Assembly (NCBI RefSeq): GCF_001514285.1
Contig: NZ_KQ949029.1
Location: 148,942 to 212,941, forward strand
DNA length: 64,000 bases
Direction: 5' to 3'
Source of the DNA: Streptomyces sp. DSM 15324
GTDB taxonomy: Bacteria > Actinomycetota > Actinomycetes > Streptomycetales > Streptomycetaceae
Under the pieces are notes generated by a model, which was not told the DNA's origin, made no database searches, and saw only the letters and a list, made by a program, of their open reading frames with translations. Made by a program: the position numbers and the translations under genes. Each line of letters begins with the position of its first letter. Positions within the stretch are counted from its first letter, which is position 1. Of the stretch, positions 52,005 to 61,070 are shown in pieces.

Positions 52005-52825
52005 CCGGGGGTGAGGCGCCAGTACCCGTAGGGGTTGTGGAAGAAGTCGTCTTCCTCGAAGCGTTCACACTCGACCCGGTTCATGACCCATCTGCGTCCG
52101 TCCGGGGAGGCCCGGAATCCTTCGCCGTTCTCGACTCCGTGTGCGGGCTGCTCGGTCAGCAGGTAGTACGCCGCGACGCTCATGGTGGTCACGCCCTCGT
52201 GCAACAGCTCCTGATCCTCCTCGGGTCCAGGTGCCAGCTCCACGTCGGCTTCGCCGAGGAGATGCATGCCACAGCTGTAATACACGTCCTCGTCGGCGAC
52301 ACTGGACACTACCCATGCCTGGACAAGGGCGGCTGCGAGGTCGTACGCATCCTCGGCGGCCTCCGCCCTGTCCGCGAGGGCCAGCCACCGCTCGCGCCCG
52401 CAGGCCACCCCGCTGGAATCGTTCTTCACCGCGGTGGCCCCGTTGGCCAGCAACGCGGCAGTGACGGCCAGCGCTCGCCGGGAGACGTCGAAGGCGGTGG
52501 ACTGGGATATCGGCGGTGACAGTACATAGGCAACCGAGTCATGCGCGTCCACCGCGGCCCAGTCCTCATCGCCGAACCGGTCGTCATGGGTGAACTGGCG
52601 GGCCCCCAGCGCGGCGTCGAACGCACTGCGCATCCGAGGGTCCGGACCCCGCTGCAGCTCCTCGACGATGAACTCCCCTCCGCCTGCCTCACCAACCGCC
52701 CGCTCGAGTACGTCGAGATCCAGGCCGACTCCGATCGCGCACAGCACGTGCCTCGGCATCACACCCGACCTGGGGACCACGAAGCGCGAGCCGTTGACGA
52801 CTTCCCCTTGCCACATCTTGCTCAT
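52001..52825 (-). CDS. conserved hypothetical protein (DUF4261-like resemblance)
   Basis: A 274-residue soluble acidic protein. HVLCAIGVGLDLDVLERAV, VDAHDSVAYVLSPP and ALAVTAALLANGATAVKNDSSG vaguely resemble DUF4261-type proteins that often accompany toxin/immunity or suppressor genes, but the match is weak. ATG 52825 is taken as start; ATG 52837 is four codons upstream. It converges on the small hypothetical gene with overlapping stops. Confidence 0.6.
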   Translation of the reverse strand: MSKMWQGEVVNGSRFVVPRSGVMPRHVLCAIGVGLDLDVLERAVGEAGGGEFIVEELQRGPDPRMRSAFDAALGARQFTHDDRFGDEDWAAVDAHDSVAYVLSPPISQSTAFDVSRRALAVTAALLANGATAVKNDSSGVACGRERWLALADRAEAAEDAYDLAAALVQAWVVSSVADEDVYYSCGMHLLGEADVELAPGPEEDQELLHEGVTTMSVAAYYLLTEQPAHGVENGEGFRASPDGRRWVMNRVECERFEEDDFFHNPYGYWRLTPG

Positions 52826-52878
52826 GCGCCCCAGCATGTCAGGTCGACAGCCGGTAGTGATCAGTAAGGGGCCGCGGT

Positions 52879-53292
52879 TCACCCGGCTTCGAGTTGGTGG
52901 TCGGCCCACACATAGGTCTCGGGCAGCAGGTCGCTGATGTGCACGCTGCGGATGCCGTCACCTTCGCCGACGATGACGTCGAGGGCGGGGAAGTAGTCGA
53001 GGAGCACCTGACGGCAGCGGCCGCACGGGGGTACGACCCCACGGTCGCGGTCGCCCACGGCGACGATCGTGTCCAGCTCGTAGGCGCCCTGGGCGGCGGC
53101 CGTGCCGATGAGCACCAGCTCGGCGCAGGGGCCTCCGGTGAAGTGGTAGGCGTTCACCGCGGTGATGATCCGGCCGTCCCGGGCGCGTGCCGCGGCGGCC
53201 ATGGTGTGGTTGTCGCCGCGGCAGCGGGTGCGGGCGACGTGCGCTGCGGCCTCGATGAGTTCGTGGTCGACGGGGCGGGTCTGCTGGGGCAT
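52879..53292 (-). CDS. cytidine deaminase family protein
   Basis: A 137-residue zinc deaminase: GGPCAELVLIG carries the metal Cys and catalytic Glu (C-A-E), and PPCGRCRQVLLDYFP the second pair of zinc cysteines. The fold and size match CDA/blasticidin-S-deaminase-type enzymes, which deaminate cytidine or related nucleosides. ATG 53292 is the family start. It is divergent from an LLM flavin oxidoreductase gene across a 223-bp region containing a palindrome. Confidence 0.88.
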   Translation of the reverse strand: MPQQTRPVDHELIEAAAHVARTRCRGDNHTMAAAARARDGRIITAVNAYHFTGGPCAELVLIGTAAAQGAYELDTIVAVGDRDRGVVPPCGRCRQVLLDYFPALDVIVGEGDGIRSVHISDLLPETYVWADHQLEAG

Positions 53293-53448
53293 CTTCTCTG
53301 CTTCTCTGCCTTCGTGAGGTGTCAGGCGACGTTGGCGCATGGGCTGACGGTGCGCAAGCGGATATCGGTGCTCCGCTCGTCCGCAGGCAGTGCCGCCACC
53401 TGAAGGTTCGCCCCGCGGGGGATTGCAGCGTACCGGGCCAGGCAATAA

Positions 53449-53462
53449 GTTTGGGTCCAAAC
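53449..53462. promoter_or_regulatory. palindrome GTTTGG-GT-CCAAAC, candidate operator
   Basis: A perfect 6-2-6 palindrome in an AT-rich pocket, 54 bp upstream of the LLM oxidoreductase start. Short A/T-containing palindromes like this are typical operators of TetR, MarR or HxlR-type regulators. The short TetR gene 2 kb away is not an obvious partner. Confidence 0.5.
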
Positions 53463-53515
53463 AATATGCCCGCCACGGCACACCCCAGGACACCGAGAAA
53501 AGAGCGAGGACGCCG

Positions 53516-54460
53516 ATGACGACCACCCCGCCCCGCATGCTGCTCGTCCTCAGCGAGAACTGGACCCTGACCGGCGGACGGGCCGACCTGCCCGCCGCCG
53601 TGCGGTGGGCACGGGAAGCGGAGGACGCCGGGTTCGACTCCGTCATGGTGAGCGAACACATCGTGCTCGGCCCCGACGCCGCGGCCGACGGCATCATGGG
53701 CAACCCCCGCGACTACGCCCTGCCGGGCAACCAGGACCCCTTCACCCCCTGGCCCAGCTCCCTGCTCCTGCTCGCCTCGATCGCCTCCGTCACCGAACGC
53801 CTTCGACTGGCCGCCGCCGCCGTCCTCGCACCGCTGCGCCACCCCCTGCTGCTGGCGCGGGAACTCGGCACCCTCGACCTCCTCAGCGAAGGCCGGCTCC
53901 TCGTCCAGCCGACGGTCAGCTGGAGCAAGGACGAGTACGACGCCCTGGGCGTGCCCTTCCACCGGCGGGGACGGCTGCTCGACGAACACCTGCAGGTCTG
54001 GGCGAAGGCGTGGGGCCCGTCCCCGATCTCGCACGACGGCGAGCACTACCCGTTCCAGGACGTCTACTTCGAGCCGGGCGCGTACCGGCCCGACGGGCCG
54101 CGGCTGTGGTTCGGCGGCCAGCGCCTGCACGGGCCGCTCCTGCGCCGGCTGGTGGAACACGGCCACGGCTTCCACCCGCTCGGCCGTCCCACACCGCAGG
54201 ACATGCAGGCGCTGAAGACGGCCATGGCCGCCGCGGGCCGGGACATCGCCGAACTGGAGCTGATCGGCGGCACCCAGGCCGTCTTCCCCGACCACCACTC
54301 ACCGGCGGACCTCGGCGCGGCTCTGGCGTCCGTACCCGAGCAGATGGAGCAGGGTTTCACGACCTTCTGTGTCAAGCCGAACCAGTTCATCGACGACCCC
54401 AGCGGCATCGGTGCCTTCTGCCGCGACGTCATACGACGGGTCGAGGCACGGACCGCATAG
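53516..54460 (+). CDS. LLM class flavin-dependent oxidoreductase (luciferase-like monooxygenase)
   Basis: A 314-residue F420- or FMN-dependent monooxygenase-type TIM barrel: WAREAEDAGFDSVMVSEHIV near the front, ASIASVTERLRLAAAAV, HPLLLARELGTLDLLSEGRL and LWFGGQ are family landmarks. ATG 53516 matches the family start. Substrates range from alkanes to nitro compounds and cannot be inferred. A palindromic operator upstream suggests inducible expression. Confidence 0.88.
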   Translation: MTTTPPRMLLVLSENWTLTGGRADLPAAVRWAREAEDAGFDSVMVSEHIVLGPDAAADGIMGNPRDYALPGNQDPFTPWPSSLLLLASIASVTERLRLAAAAVLAPLRHPLLLARELGTLDLLSEGRLLVQPTVSWSKDEYDALGVPFHRRGRLLDEHLQVWAKAWGPSPISHDGEHYPFQDVYFEPGAYRPDGPRLWFGGQRLHGPLLRRLVEHGHGFHPLGRPTPQDMQALKTAMAAAGRDIAELELIGGTQAVFPDHHSPADLGAALASVPEQMEQGFTTFCVKPNQFIDDPSGIGAFCRDVIRRVEARTA

Positions 54461-54488
54461 CTGAGCGGCGGCCCTCGCCCGGAATGGC

Positions 54489-56378
54489 CTACGGGATCGA
54501 AGCCGGGTCCGCCTCCGGCTCCGACTTCGCCTGCGACTCCGACTTCGCGTCCGACCGCGAGCGCGGCAGGGGCTGTTCCGTCCAGATGATCTTTCCGGTG
54601 GAGGTGTACCGGGTTCCCCAGCGCTCGGTGAGCCGGGCGACCAGGAACAGGCCGCGGCCGCCCTCGTCCTCGGTTCGGGCGCGCCGCAGTCGGGGTGAGG
54701 TGCCGCTGCCGTCGGAGACCTCGCAGATCAGGGTGCGGTCGCGGAGCAGGCGCAACTGCACCGGGCCGGTCGCGTGCCGGATGGCGTTGGTGACCAGCTC
54801 GCTGGCGACGAGTTCCGTCGTGAAGGCCAGTTCGTCCAGGTCCCACGCGGCCAGTTGGGCGGTGACCGCCGCGCGGGCGCGGGCGACGACCGCCGGGTCG
54901 CTGGGCAGGTCCCACTGGGCGACGTGCTCCGGCCCCAGCGCGTGGGTGCGGGCGACGAGCAGGGCGACGTCGTCGGTCGGCCGGGCCGGGAGCAGGGCGT
55001 CGAGGACGGCCTCGCAGGTGTCCTCCGGCGCCCGGTCGGCACGGGCCAGGACGGTACGGAGGCGGTCCAGGCCGACGTCGATGTCCTGGAGCCGGTCCTC
55101 GATCAGCCCGTCGGTGTAGAGCACCAGCTGGCTGCCCTCGGCGAGTTCCAGCTCGGCCGTCTCGAAGGGCATCCCGCCGAGCCCGAGCGGCGGCCCGGCC
55201 GGCAGATCCACGAAGTCCACGCGGCCGTCGGGGCGGACGACCGCCGGGAGGGGGTGCCCGGCACGGGCGAGGGTGCAGCGCCGGAGCACGGGGTCGTAGA
55301 CGGCGTACAGGCAGGTGGCGCCGATGATTCCGGTGTCCGCGTGGGTGTTCTCCACCGCCCAGCCCTCACCGCGGTCGAGGCGGCCGACCAGGTCGTCGAG
55401 GTGGGTGAGGAGTTCGTCGGGTGCCAGGTCCAGTGCGCAGAAGTTGTGCACGGCGGTGCGCAGCCGGCCCATCGTGGCGGCGGCGTGCAGACCGTGGCCG
55501 ACCACGTCGCCGACGACCAGCGCGACCCGGGCGCCGGACAGCGGGATGACGTCGAACCAGTCGCCGCCCACCCCGGCCCGCGCCGGCAGATAGCGGTAGG
55601 CGACCTCAACGGCGTTCTGCTCGGGCCTGCCGCGCGGCAGAAGGCTGCGCTGGAGGGCGAGGGCGGTGTGGTGCTCGCGGGTGTAGCGGCGGGCGTTGTC
55701 GAAGGAGATCGCCGCCCGGCCGACCAGTTCCTGGGCCAGCGACAAATCGTCCTCCTCGAAGGGGTCGGGCTGCTGGGAGCGGTAGAAGCTGACCACCCCG
55801 AGGGTCACGCCGCGGGCCCGCAGCGGCACCGTGATCAGGGAGTGGACGCCCGCGTCGATCACCCGTCCGCCCCGTGCCGGATCGTTGGCGATCCAGCCTC
55901 GGGCCTCGGCCAGCACGGGTTCGAGCACCGACTGGCCGCTCTCCAGGCTGCGGGCCTGCGGCGTGGACGGGACATAGCCGACCCGGTCACCGACGCCGTA
56001 CAGGGCCGGCTCCTGGTGTACGGCGCCCAGCGCGACCCGGCGCAGCAGGGTGTCCGCGCCCGTGGGCCCAGGTTCCTCTCCGTGCAGCACCGGGTCGGCC
56101 AGGTCCACGGCGGCGAAGTCGGCGAACCGGGGAACGGCGACGTCGGCCAGTTCCTCCGCGGTGCGGGTGACGTCCAGCGTGGTGCCGATGCGGACTCCGG
56201 CGTCGTACAGCAGTTCCAGACGCCGGCGGGCGAGGACGGCCAGTCGTCCGACGCCGGGTTCGCCGACCAGCAGCAACCAGCCGTCGTCCTCGGACCCGGC
56301 GCTCTCCCCGGCGGACCCGGCCCCGTCCCCCGCGCTTCGGTCCCGGTCACGGGCGGGGCCGTGCGGAGCGTGGGCCAC
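54489..56378 (-). CDS. SpoIIE/RsbU-type PP2C phosphatase with GAF and ATPase domains (C-terminal part)
   Basis: A 629-residue frame with a GAF domain (~45-215), a PP2C/SpoIIE phosphatase domain (~235-450; YLPARAGVGGDWFDVIPL, VVGDVVGHGLHAAATMGRLR, LVLYTDGLIED) and a C-terminal HATPase_c anti-sigma-type domain (~490-600; ELVTNAIRHA, GRGLFLVARL). Such proteins regulate alternative sigma factors by dephosphorylating anti-anti-sigma partners. GTG 56378 lies inside the preceding frame, and the upstream AcoR-like frame reads as its missing N-terminus, so the pair is probably one protein split by a shift. Confidence 0.85.
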   Translation of the reverse strand: MAHAPHGPARDRDRSAGDGAGSAGESAGSEDDGWLLLVGEPGVGRLAVLARRRLELLYDAGVRIGTTLDVTRTAEELADVAVPRFADFAAVDLADPVLHGEEPGPTGADTLLRRVALGAVHQEPALYGVGDRVGYVPSTPQARSLESGQSVLEPVLAEARGWIANDPARGGRVIDAGVHSLITVPLRARGVTLGVVSFYRSQQPDPFEEDDLSLAQELVGRAAISFDNARRYTREHHTALALQRSLLPRGRPEQNAVEVAYRYLPARAGVGGDWFDVIPLSGARVALVVGDVVGHGLHAAATMGRLRTAVHNFCALDLAPDELLTHLDDLVGRLDRGEGWAVENTHADTGIIGATCLYAVYDPVLRRCTLARAGHPLPAVVRPDGRVDFVDLPAGPPLGLGGMPFETAELELAEGSQLVLYTDGLIEDRLQDIDVGLDRLRTVLARADRAPEDTCEAVLDALLPARPTDDVALLVARTHALGPEHVAQWDLPSDPAVVARARAAVTAQLAAWDLDELAFTTELVASELVTNAIRHATGPVQLRLLRDRTLICEVSDGSGTSPRLRRARTEDEGGRGLFLVARLTERWGTRYTSTGKIIWTEQPLPRSRSDAKSESQAKSEPEADPASIP

Positions 56379-57478
56379 GCCGGTGCGCCGGGCGGCGGAG
56401 ACGACGGCGAAGGCACGACGGTGTACGTGTCGGCGGCCGGCGTCGCCGGGGGACCCGGTGCCGGGGCGGTCCGGGCGGGGGACACGGTCATGGGTGTCGC
56501 CGCGGTGCCGGTCGGCACCCCCGGCAGGGTGAGTCCGACGTGACGCAGGCGGGGGCCGCCGAGGACGCGGGCCTCGATGACCACGCCCGTCTCGCCCGCC
56601 GCGCCGATGACCGGGCGGCGCAGCAGGGTCGCGATCCGGCCGTCGGACAGGGTCACCTCGTCGAAGGTCCGGTGCGGTGAGGCGATGAGTTCCTCGGCCT
56701 TCTCGCGCAGCACCGCCAGGTCGATCCGCCCGAGGGCGCCGTCGTCGTGCGTGGTGCGGTGTCCGGGGAGGGCCGTTTCGGGCCGGAGCGGCCGGGCTCG
56801 CGTGCCGTGGGTGTCCCGCCCGGCCTGCCGGTAGGCGGCGAGCAGCGCCCGCTCGCGCTGCGTGGCCTGTTCCAGCAGCCGCTCCTCTATGCCGTGGACG
56901 GCCTCCCGGACCAGCCGCAGCATGGCGGGGTCGCCGTCGGCGCGCAGGCAGGTGAGGTCGAGGACCGCCTCGACGTGTCCGCTCAGCGGATTGCGGATCG
57001 GCGCGCCCGCGCAGGTGAAGGGCTGCAGGCAGTCGGCGAAGTGCTCGCGCCCGACGACGTAGAAGGGGGAGCGCTCGGCCAGGGCGGTGCCGACGCCGTT
57101 GGTGCCCACGACCTGCTCGGAGGCGTCGAAGCCGGGGGCGAACCGTATCTCGTCCAGGCGTCGGCGCAGCGTCCGGTCGCCGCCGTAGCGCTGGACCATG
57201 CGGGCGTGTCCGTCACAGAGCACGATCGTCATGCTCACGTCGGCGAGCGACGCGGCCAGGTCCTTGAGCACCGGGTCGGCCGCGCGCCGGAACCGGTCGT
57301 CCAGCTCCAGGTCGGAGCGGTAGGGAACCAGCAGCTGGTGCGGCTCCAGCCCGGCGGACCGGCACCGTTTCCAGGAGTCGAGCACCGAGCCGCGTACGTC
57401 CGAGTCGACCCGGGCGCCGGTCAGGAAACGCTCGTGGGCCTCGGCCAGACCCCCGATCCGGTCCCAGGCGACGGTCAT
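55859..57478 (-). CDS. AcoR-like GAF regulator, probable N-terminal part of the SpoIIE-type phosphatase
   Basis: From ATG 57478, about 365 residues look natural: HERFLTGARVDSDVRGSVLD, SWKRCRSAGLEPHQL, and an AcoR-type GAF region (EQVVGTNGVGTALAERSPFY) known from GAF sensors of sigma-54 activators and phosphatases. Beyond about 56380 the frame only shadows the phosphatase gene in another frame, becoming Pro/Arg/Ser-rich. In relatives this N-terminus leads through a Pro-rich linker into GAF-PP2C, so a one-base shift between 56290 and 56400 is likely. Confidence 0.75.
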   Translation of the reverse strand: MTVAWDRIGGLAEAHERFLTGARVDSDVRGSVLDSWKRCRSAGLEPHQLLVPYRSDLELDDRFRRAADPVLKDLAASLADVSMTIVLCDGHARMVQRYGGDRTLRRRLDEIRFAPGFDASEQVVGTNGVGTALAERSPFYVVGREHFADCLQPFTCAGAPIRNPLSGHVEAVLDLTCLRADGDPAMLRLVREAVHGIEERLLEQATQRERALLAAYRQAGRDTHGTRARPLRPETALPGHRTTHDDGALGRIDLAVLREKAEELIASPHRTFDEVTLSDGRIATLLRRPVIGAAGETGVVIEARVLGGPRLRHVGLTLPGVPTGTAATPMTVSPARTAPAPGPPATPAADTYTVVPSPSSPPPGAPAWPTLRTAPPVTGTEARGTGPGPPGRAPGPRTTAGCCWSANPASDDWPSSPAGVWNCCTTPESASAPRWTSPAPRRNWPTSPFPGSPTSPPWTWPTRCCTERNLGPRARTPCCAGSRWAPYTRSRPCTASVTGSAMSRPRRRPAAWRAASRCSNPCWPRPEAGSPTIRHGADG

Positions 57479-57766
57479 CGGCACCACTTCCTTCACCCGG
57501 AGACGGTTCGACGCGCACCGCTGCTCGGCTCGCCCCCGGGGAAGGGGAGCCCTCCAAGTGGTCTCACGGTAGACCGTCCGTGAGGGGAATCTCAATGCGG
57601 TGGCACGGGCGGGCTGTGCCGGGCGGCAGGGCGGCCGGCCCGCGCGCACGTGCCACCGCGCTCACGCCCGCCCCCGTCCGGCACCGGACGAAGATGCGGC
57701 CAATCCGTCGCCCGCGCTGCTCCGGATTACTCGGAGACCTGATCGCGGAGAGCGGGAGGAGAGGCG

Positions 57767-59071
57767 ATGGAGCGGACGTCACGGGACGTTCCGGAGCGGA
57801 CGGTGCGGTACGGACGGCGGACGGCGGTGGTGGGATCCGGGGTGGCGGGACTGACCGCCGCGTACGTTCTGGCCCGCGACGGTCACGTCACCCTGTACGA
57901 GGCCGACGAACGGCTCGGCGGACACGCGCACACGCATGAGCTGACGTCGGCCCACGACGGGCGGGTGCACCGTGTGGACTCCGGGTTCATCGTGCACAAC
58001 CGCCGCACCTATCCGACCCTGCTGCGGCTGTTCGACGAACTCGGCGTGGCGACGCAGGAGTCGGAGATGAGCATGTCGGTGCGGTGCGAGGGATGCGGCC
58101 TGGAGTACGCCGGAGCCCGCGGCCCCGCGGGCCTCTTCGCGCTGCCCCGCAACCTGTTGCGCGTGCCCTATCTGCGCCTGCTGGCCGAGGTGCCCGCCTT
58201 TCACCGGGCGGCGAGGCGGCTGCTCGCCCAAGGGGGCCCGCCGAACCTCACCCTGGGGGCGTTCCTGGACCGCGAGGGCTTTTCGGCCTACTTCCGCTCC
58301 CACTTCATGACACCGGTGGTGTCCGCGGTCTGGTCCTGCGACGCCGCCACCGCCCAGCACTACCCGGCCGCCTACCTGTTCCGCTTCCTGGAGCACCACG
58401 GCATGCTCTCGGTGGGCGGCTCACCCGTGTGGCGCACGGTCACCGGCGGGTCCGGCGCGTACGTCGACCGGGTCGCCAAGCACATCGGCGAGGTCCGCAC
58501 CTCCACCCCGGTGCGGGCGGTGCGCCGCCGTGCCGACGGCGCCGACGTGACGGCCGAGGACGGTTCCACCGAGTCGTACGACGCGGTGGTGATAGCCGTC
58601 CACCCGGACCAGGCGCTGCGGCTGCTCGCCGATCCCACCGAGCGGGAACGGCAGGTGCTCGGCGCGTTCCGGTACTCGCGCAACAGCACCCTCCTGCACA
58701 CCGACACCCGGCTGCTCCCCCGCTCCCGCGCGGCCCGTTCCTCGTGGAACTATCTGATGCCGTCCTGCGCGGCCGGCGCCGACCGGGTGCGGGTCAGCTA
58801 CGACATGAACCGGCTGCAACGCCTGGACTCCGCGGAGAACTTCGTGGTCACCCTGGGCGCGGACGACCGGGTCGACCCGGACCGGGTGCTGGCCCGCATG
58901 GTGTACGAACACCCGGTGTACACGCCCGAGTCGGTGGCCGCGCAACAGCGTCTGCCCGAACTCGACAGCGCCGTCTGCGCGTTCGCGGGGGCGTACCACG
59001 GCTGGGGGTTCCACGAGGACGGCTGCCGTTCCGGCGTCGCGGCCGCGGCCGCGCTGGGAGTGCGCTGGTGA
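57767..59071 (+). CDS. FAD-dependent amine-oxidase-family oxidoreductase of a lipid-modification operon
   Basis: A 434-residue flavoprotein with GSGVAGLTAAYVLARDG (about residues 23-39), an acidic EAD closing the Rossmann site, and YDAVVIAVHPDQALRLL later. This type recurs beside DUF1365 and cyclopropane-fatty-acid-synthase genes in proteobacteria and actinobacteria; relatives in singlet-oxygen regulons are linked to furan or modified fatty acids. GGAGGAG precedes ATG 57767. It is the first gene of a six-gene operon in which every junction overlaps. Confidence 0.88.
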   Translation: MERTSRDVPERTVRYGRRTAVVGSGVAGLTAAYVLARDGHVTLYEADERLGGHAHTHELTSAHDGRVHRVDSGFIVHNRRTYPTLLRLFDELGVATQESEMSMSVRCEGCGLEYAGARGPAGLFALPRNLLRVPYLRLLAEVPAFHRAARRLLAQGGPPNLTLGAFLDREGFSAYFRSHFMTPVVSAVWSCDAATAQHYPAAYLFRFLEHHGMLSVGGSPVWRTVTGGSGAYVDRVAKHIGEVRTSTPVRAVRRRADGADVTAEDGSTESYDAVVIAVHPDQALRLLADPTERERQVLGAFRYSRNSTLLHTDTRLLPRSRAARSSWNYLMPSCAAGADRVRVSYDMNRLQRLDSAENFVVTLGADDRVDPDRVLARMVYEHPVYTPESVAAQQRLPELDSAVCAFAGAYHGWGFHEDGCRSGVAAAAALGVRW

Positions 59072-59802
59072 ACGCCGTACCCGCCCTCTACCCGTGCACG
59101 ATCACGCATGTGCGGACCGCTCCCCGCCGGTACGTCCTGCGCCACCGCACCTACCTGTGGCTCATCGACCCCGACCGCCCGCCACGCCTGCCGCGCGCCC
59201 TGCGGCCCCTCGCCCGGTTCGACCCGCGTGACCACTTCACCGGCGACCAGCCCTCGGTCCGGGCCGGTCTGGACGCCTTCCTGGCCGCGCACGGCGTACA
59301 GCTGGACGGCGGGCGCGTGGAGATGCTCACGCACGCCCGGGTGCTCGGGTACGTCTTCAACCCGCTGACCCTGTACTGGTGCCACGGCCCCGACGGCGAC
59401 CTGCGCTGTGTGGTCGCCGAGGTGCACAACACCTACGGCGGGCGCCACTGCTACCTGCTGCGTCCGGACGCCGACGGGACCGCGTCCACCGGCAAGGAGT
59501 TCTACGTCTCGCCCTTCTTCCCGGTCGACGGCCGCTACCGCATGCGGCTGCCCGTGCCGGGACAGCGCCTCGACCTCGCCGTGCACCTGGACCGCGCGGG
59601 CGGCCGGGCCCTGACCGCGACGGTGCGGGGTACCCGGCGGGAGGCGGGCGGCGCCGCCCTGCTGCGGCTGGCGCTGCGCCACCCCTGGTCCACCCTCGTC
59701 GTGTCGGCCGCGATCCGGACCCACGGCATACGCCTGTACCTGCGGGGGCTGCCCGTCCAGCCCCGCACCGACGCCCACCCCACCCCGGAGAACGTGACAT
59801 GA
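59068..59802 (+). CDS. DUF1365 protein
   Basis: A 244-residue protein of the DUF1365 family: TYLWLIDPDRPPRLPRAL, VEMLTHARVLGYVFNPLTLY with W-C-H after it, VVAEVHNTYGGRHCYLL, and KEFYVSPFFPVDGRY. The family has no proven activity but is nearly always next to FAD oxidoreductase and Cfa genes, and a role in lipid modification or substrate binding is assumed. GTG 59068 overlaps the previous stop as GTGA. Confidence 0.9.
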   Translation: MNAVPALYPCTITHVRTAPRRYVLRHRTYLWLIDPDRPPRLPRALRPLARFDPRDHFTGDQPSVRAGLDAFLAAHGVQLDGGRVEMLTHARVLGYVFNPLTLYWCHGPDGDLRCVVAEVHNTYGGRHCYLLRPDADGTASTGKEFYVSPFFPVDGRYRMRLPVPGQRLDLAVHLDRAGGRALTATVRGTRREAGGAALLRLALRHPWSTLVVSAAIRTHGIRLYLRGLPVQPRTDAHPTPENVT

Positions 59803-61070
59803 GGACAGCAGAGCCCCTCACCGGCCCCCAGAACCGAGCCGCGGGCGTCGATCCGGTCCGCTGGCCGGACGTCGCCGTCGTACCGCCCGCCTCGCGTGCC
59901 CGTGCCGCCGTGACCGGGGCCGTGGTGCGCCGGGCCCTGCGCGGGCTGCCCCTGCGGGCCCGGTTCGCGGGTTCCGGCACCCTCGGCGCGGGCGGGCCGC
60001 TGCTGGAGGTCCACGACCCGCGTGCCTTCCACGCCCGGGTCGGCACCGGCGGACTGGTCGGCTTCGGCGAGTCCTACATGGCCGGGGAGTGGGACGCCCC
60101 CGACCTGGTCGCCCTGCTGACGGTGCTGGCGGGACACGTCGCCGATCTCGTCCCGGCGCCGTTGCAGCGGCTGCGCGGGCTGTGGGCGCCGCGGCACCCG
60201 CACGACGAGCGCAACACGCCGGACGGCTCACGCTCCAACATCAGCCGGCACTACGACCTGTCCAACGACCTGTTCGCCCTCTTCCTCGACGACAGCCTCA
60301 CCTACTCCTCGGCCGTCTACCGGGGCTTCCCCGCGAGCCGGGACCTGCTCACGGCGGCCCAGCACCGCAAGATCGACCGGCTGCTGGACCTGGCCGAGGT
60401 GGGCGAGGGCACCCGGATGCTGGAGATCGGCACCGGCTGGGGGGAGCTCGCCCTGCGGGCCGCCGCCCGCGGCGCACGGGTCACCTCGCTCACCCTCTCG
60501 CGCGAGCAGCAGGCGCTGGCCCGGGAGCGGGTGCGCGCGGCGGGCCTCGCGGACCGGGTCTCGATCGAGCTGTGCGACTACCGCGAGGCGGGCGGGGAGT
60601 ACGACGCCGTCGTGAGCGTGGAGATGATCGAGGCGGTCGGCGCGGAGTTCTGGCCGGTGTACTTCCGCACCCTCGACGCGCGGCTGGCCCCCGGCGGCCG
60701 GGCGGCGCTCCAGGCGATCACCATGCCGCACGAGCGGATGCTCGCCGCCCGCGACACCTTCACCTGGATCCACAAGTACGTCTTCCCCGGCGGCCTCATT
60801 CCCTCCACGCGGGCGATCGAGGAGACCGTCCGCGACCACACCCGGCTGCGGCCGGCGCGCCGGGACGCCTTCGGCGCCCACTACGCCGAGACCCTGCGTC
60901 TGTGGCGGGAGGGCTTCACCGCGCGCGCCGAGGACGTCGAAAGGCTCGGCTTCGACGAGACCTTCCGCCGTCTGTGGACCTTCTACCTCGCCTATTCCGA
61001 GGCCGGTTTCCGGGCCGGCTACCTCGACGTCCAGCAGTACCTGTTCACCAAGGAGGGCACCGCCCGATGA
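59799..61070 (+). CDS. cyclopropane-fatty-acyl-phospholipid synthase family protein (first copy)
   Basis: A 423-residue SAM-dependent fatty-acyl methyltransferase: ISRHYDLSNDLFALFLDDSL near residue 145, SAM motif LEIGTGWGELALRAA near 205, SVEMIEAVG near 268, and the late IHKYVFPGGLIPS. It modifies double bonds of phospholipid acyl chains in the membrane, giving cyclopropane or methyl-branched chains. ATGA overlap with the DUF1365 gene. It differs strongly from the paralogue that follows, so the two are unlikely to be redundant. Confidence 0.93.
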   Translation: MRTAEPLTGPQNRAAGVDPVRWPDVAVVPPASRARAAVTGAVVRRALRGLPLRARFAGSGTLGAGGPLLEVHDPRAFHARVGTGGLVGFGESYMAGEWDAPDLVALLTVLAGHVADLVPAPLQRLRGLWAPRHPHDERNTPDGSRSNISRHYDLSNDLFALFLDDSLTYSSAVYRGFPASRDLLTAAQHRKIDRLLDLAEVGEGTRMLEIGTGWGELALRAAARGARVTSLTLSREQQALARERVRAAGLADRVSIELCDYREAGGEYDAVVSVEMIEAVGAEFWPVYFRTLDARLAPGGRAALQAITMPHERMLAARDTFTWIHKYVFPGGLIPSTRAIEETVRDHTRLRPARRDAFGAHYAETLRLWREGFTARAEDVERLGFDETFRRLWTFYLAYSEAGFRAGYLDVQQYLFTKEGTAR

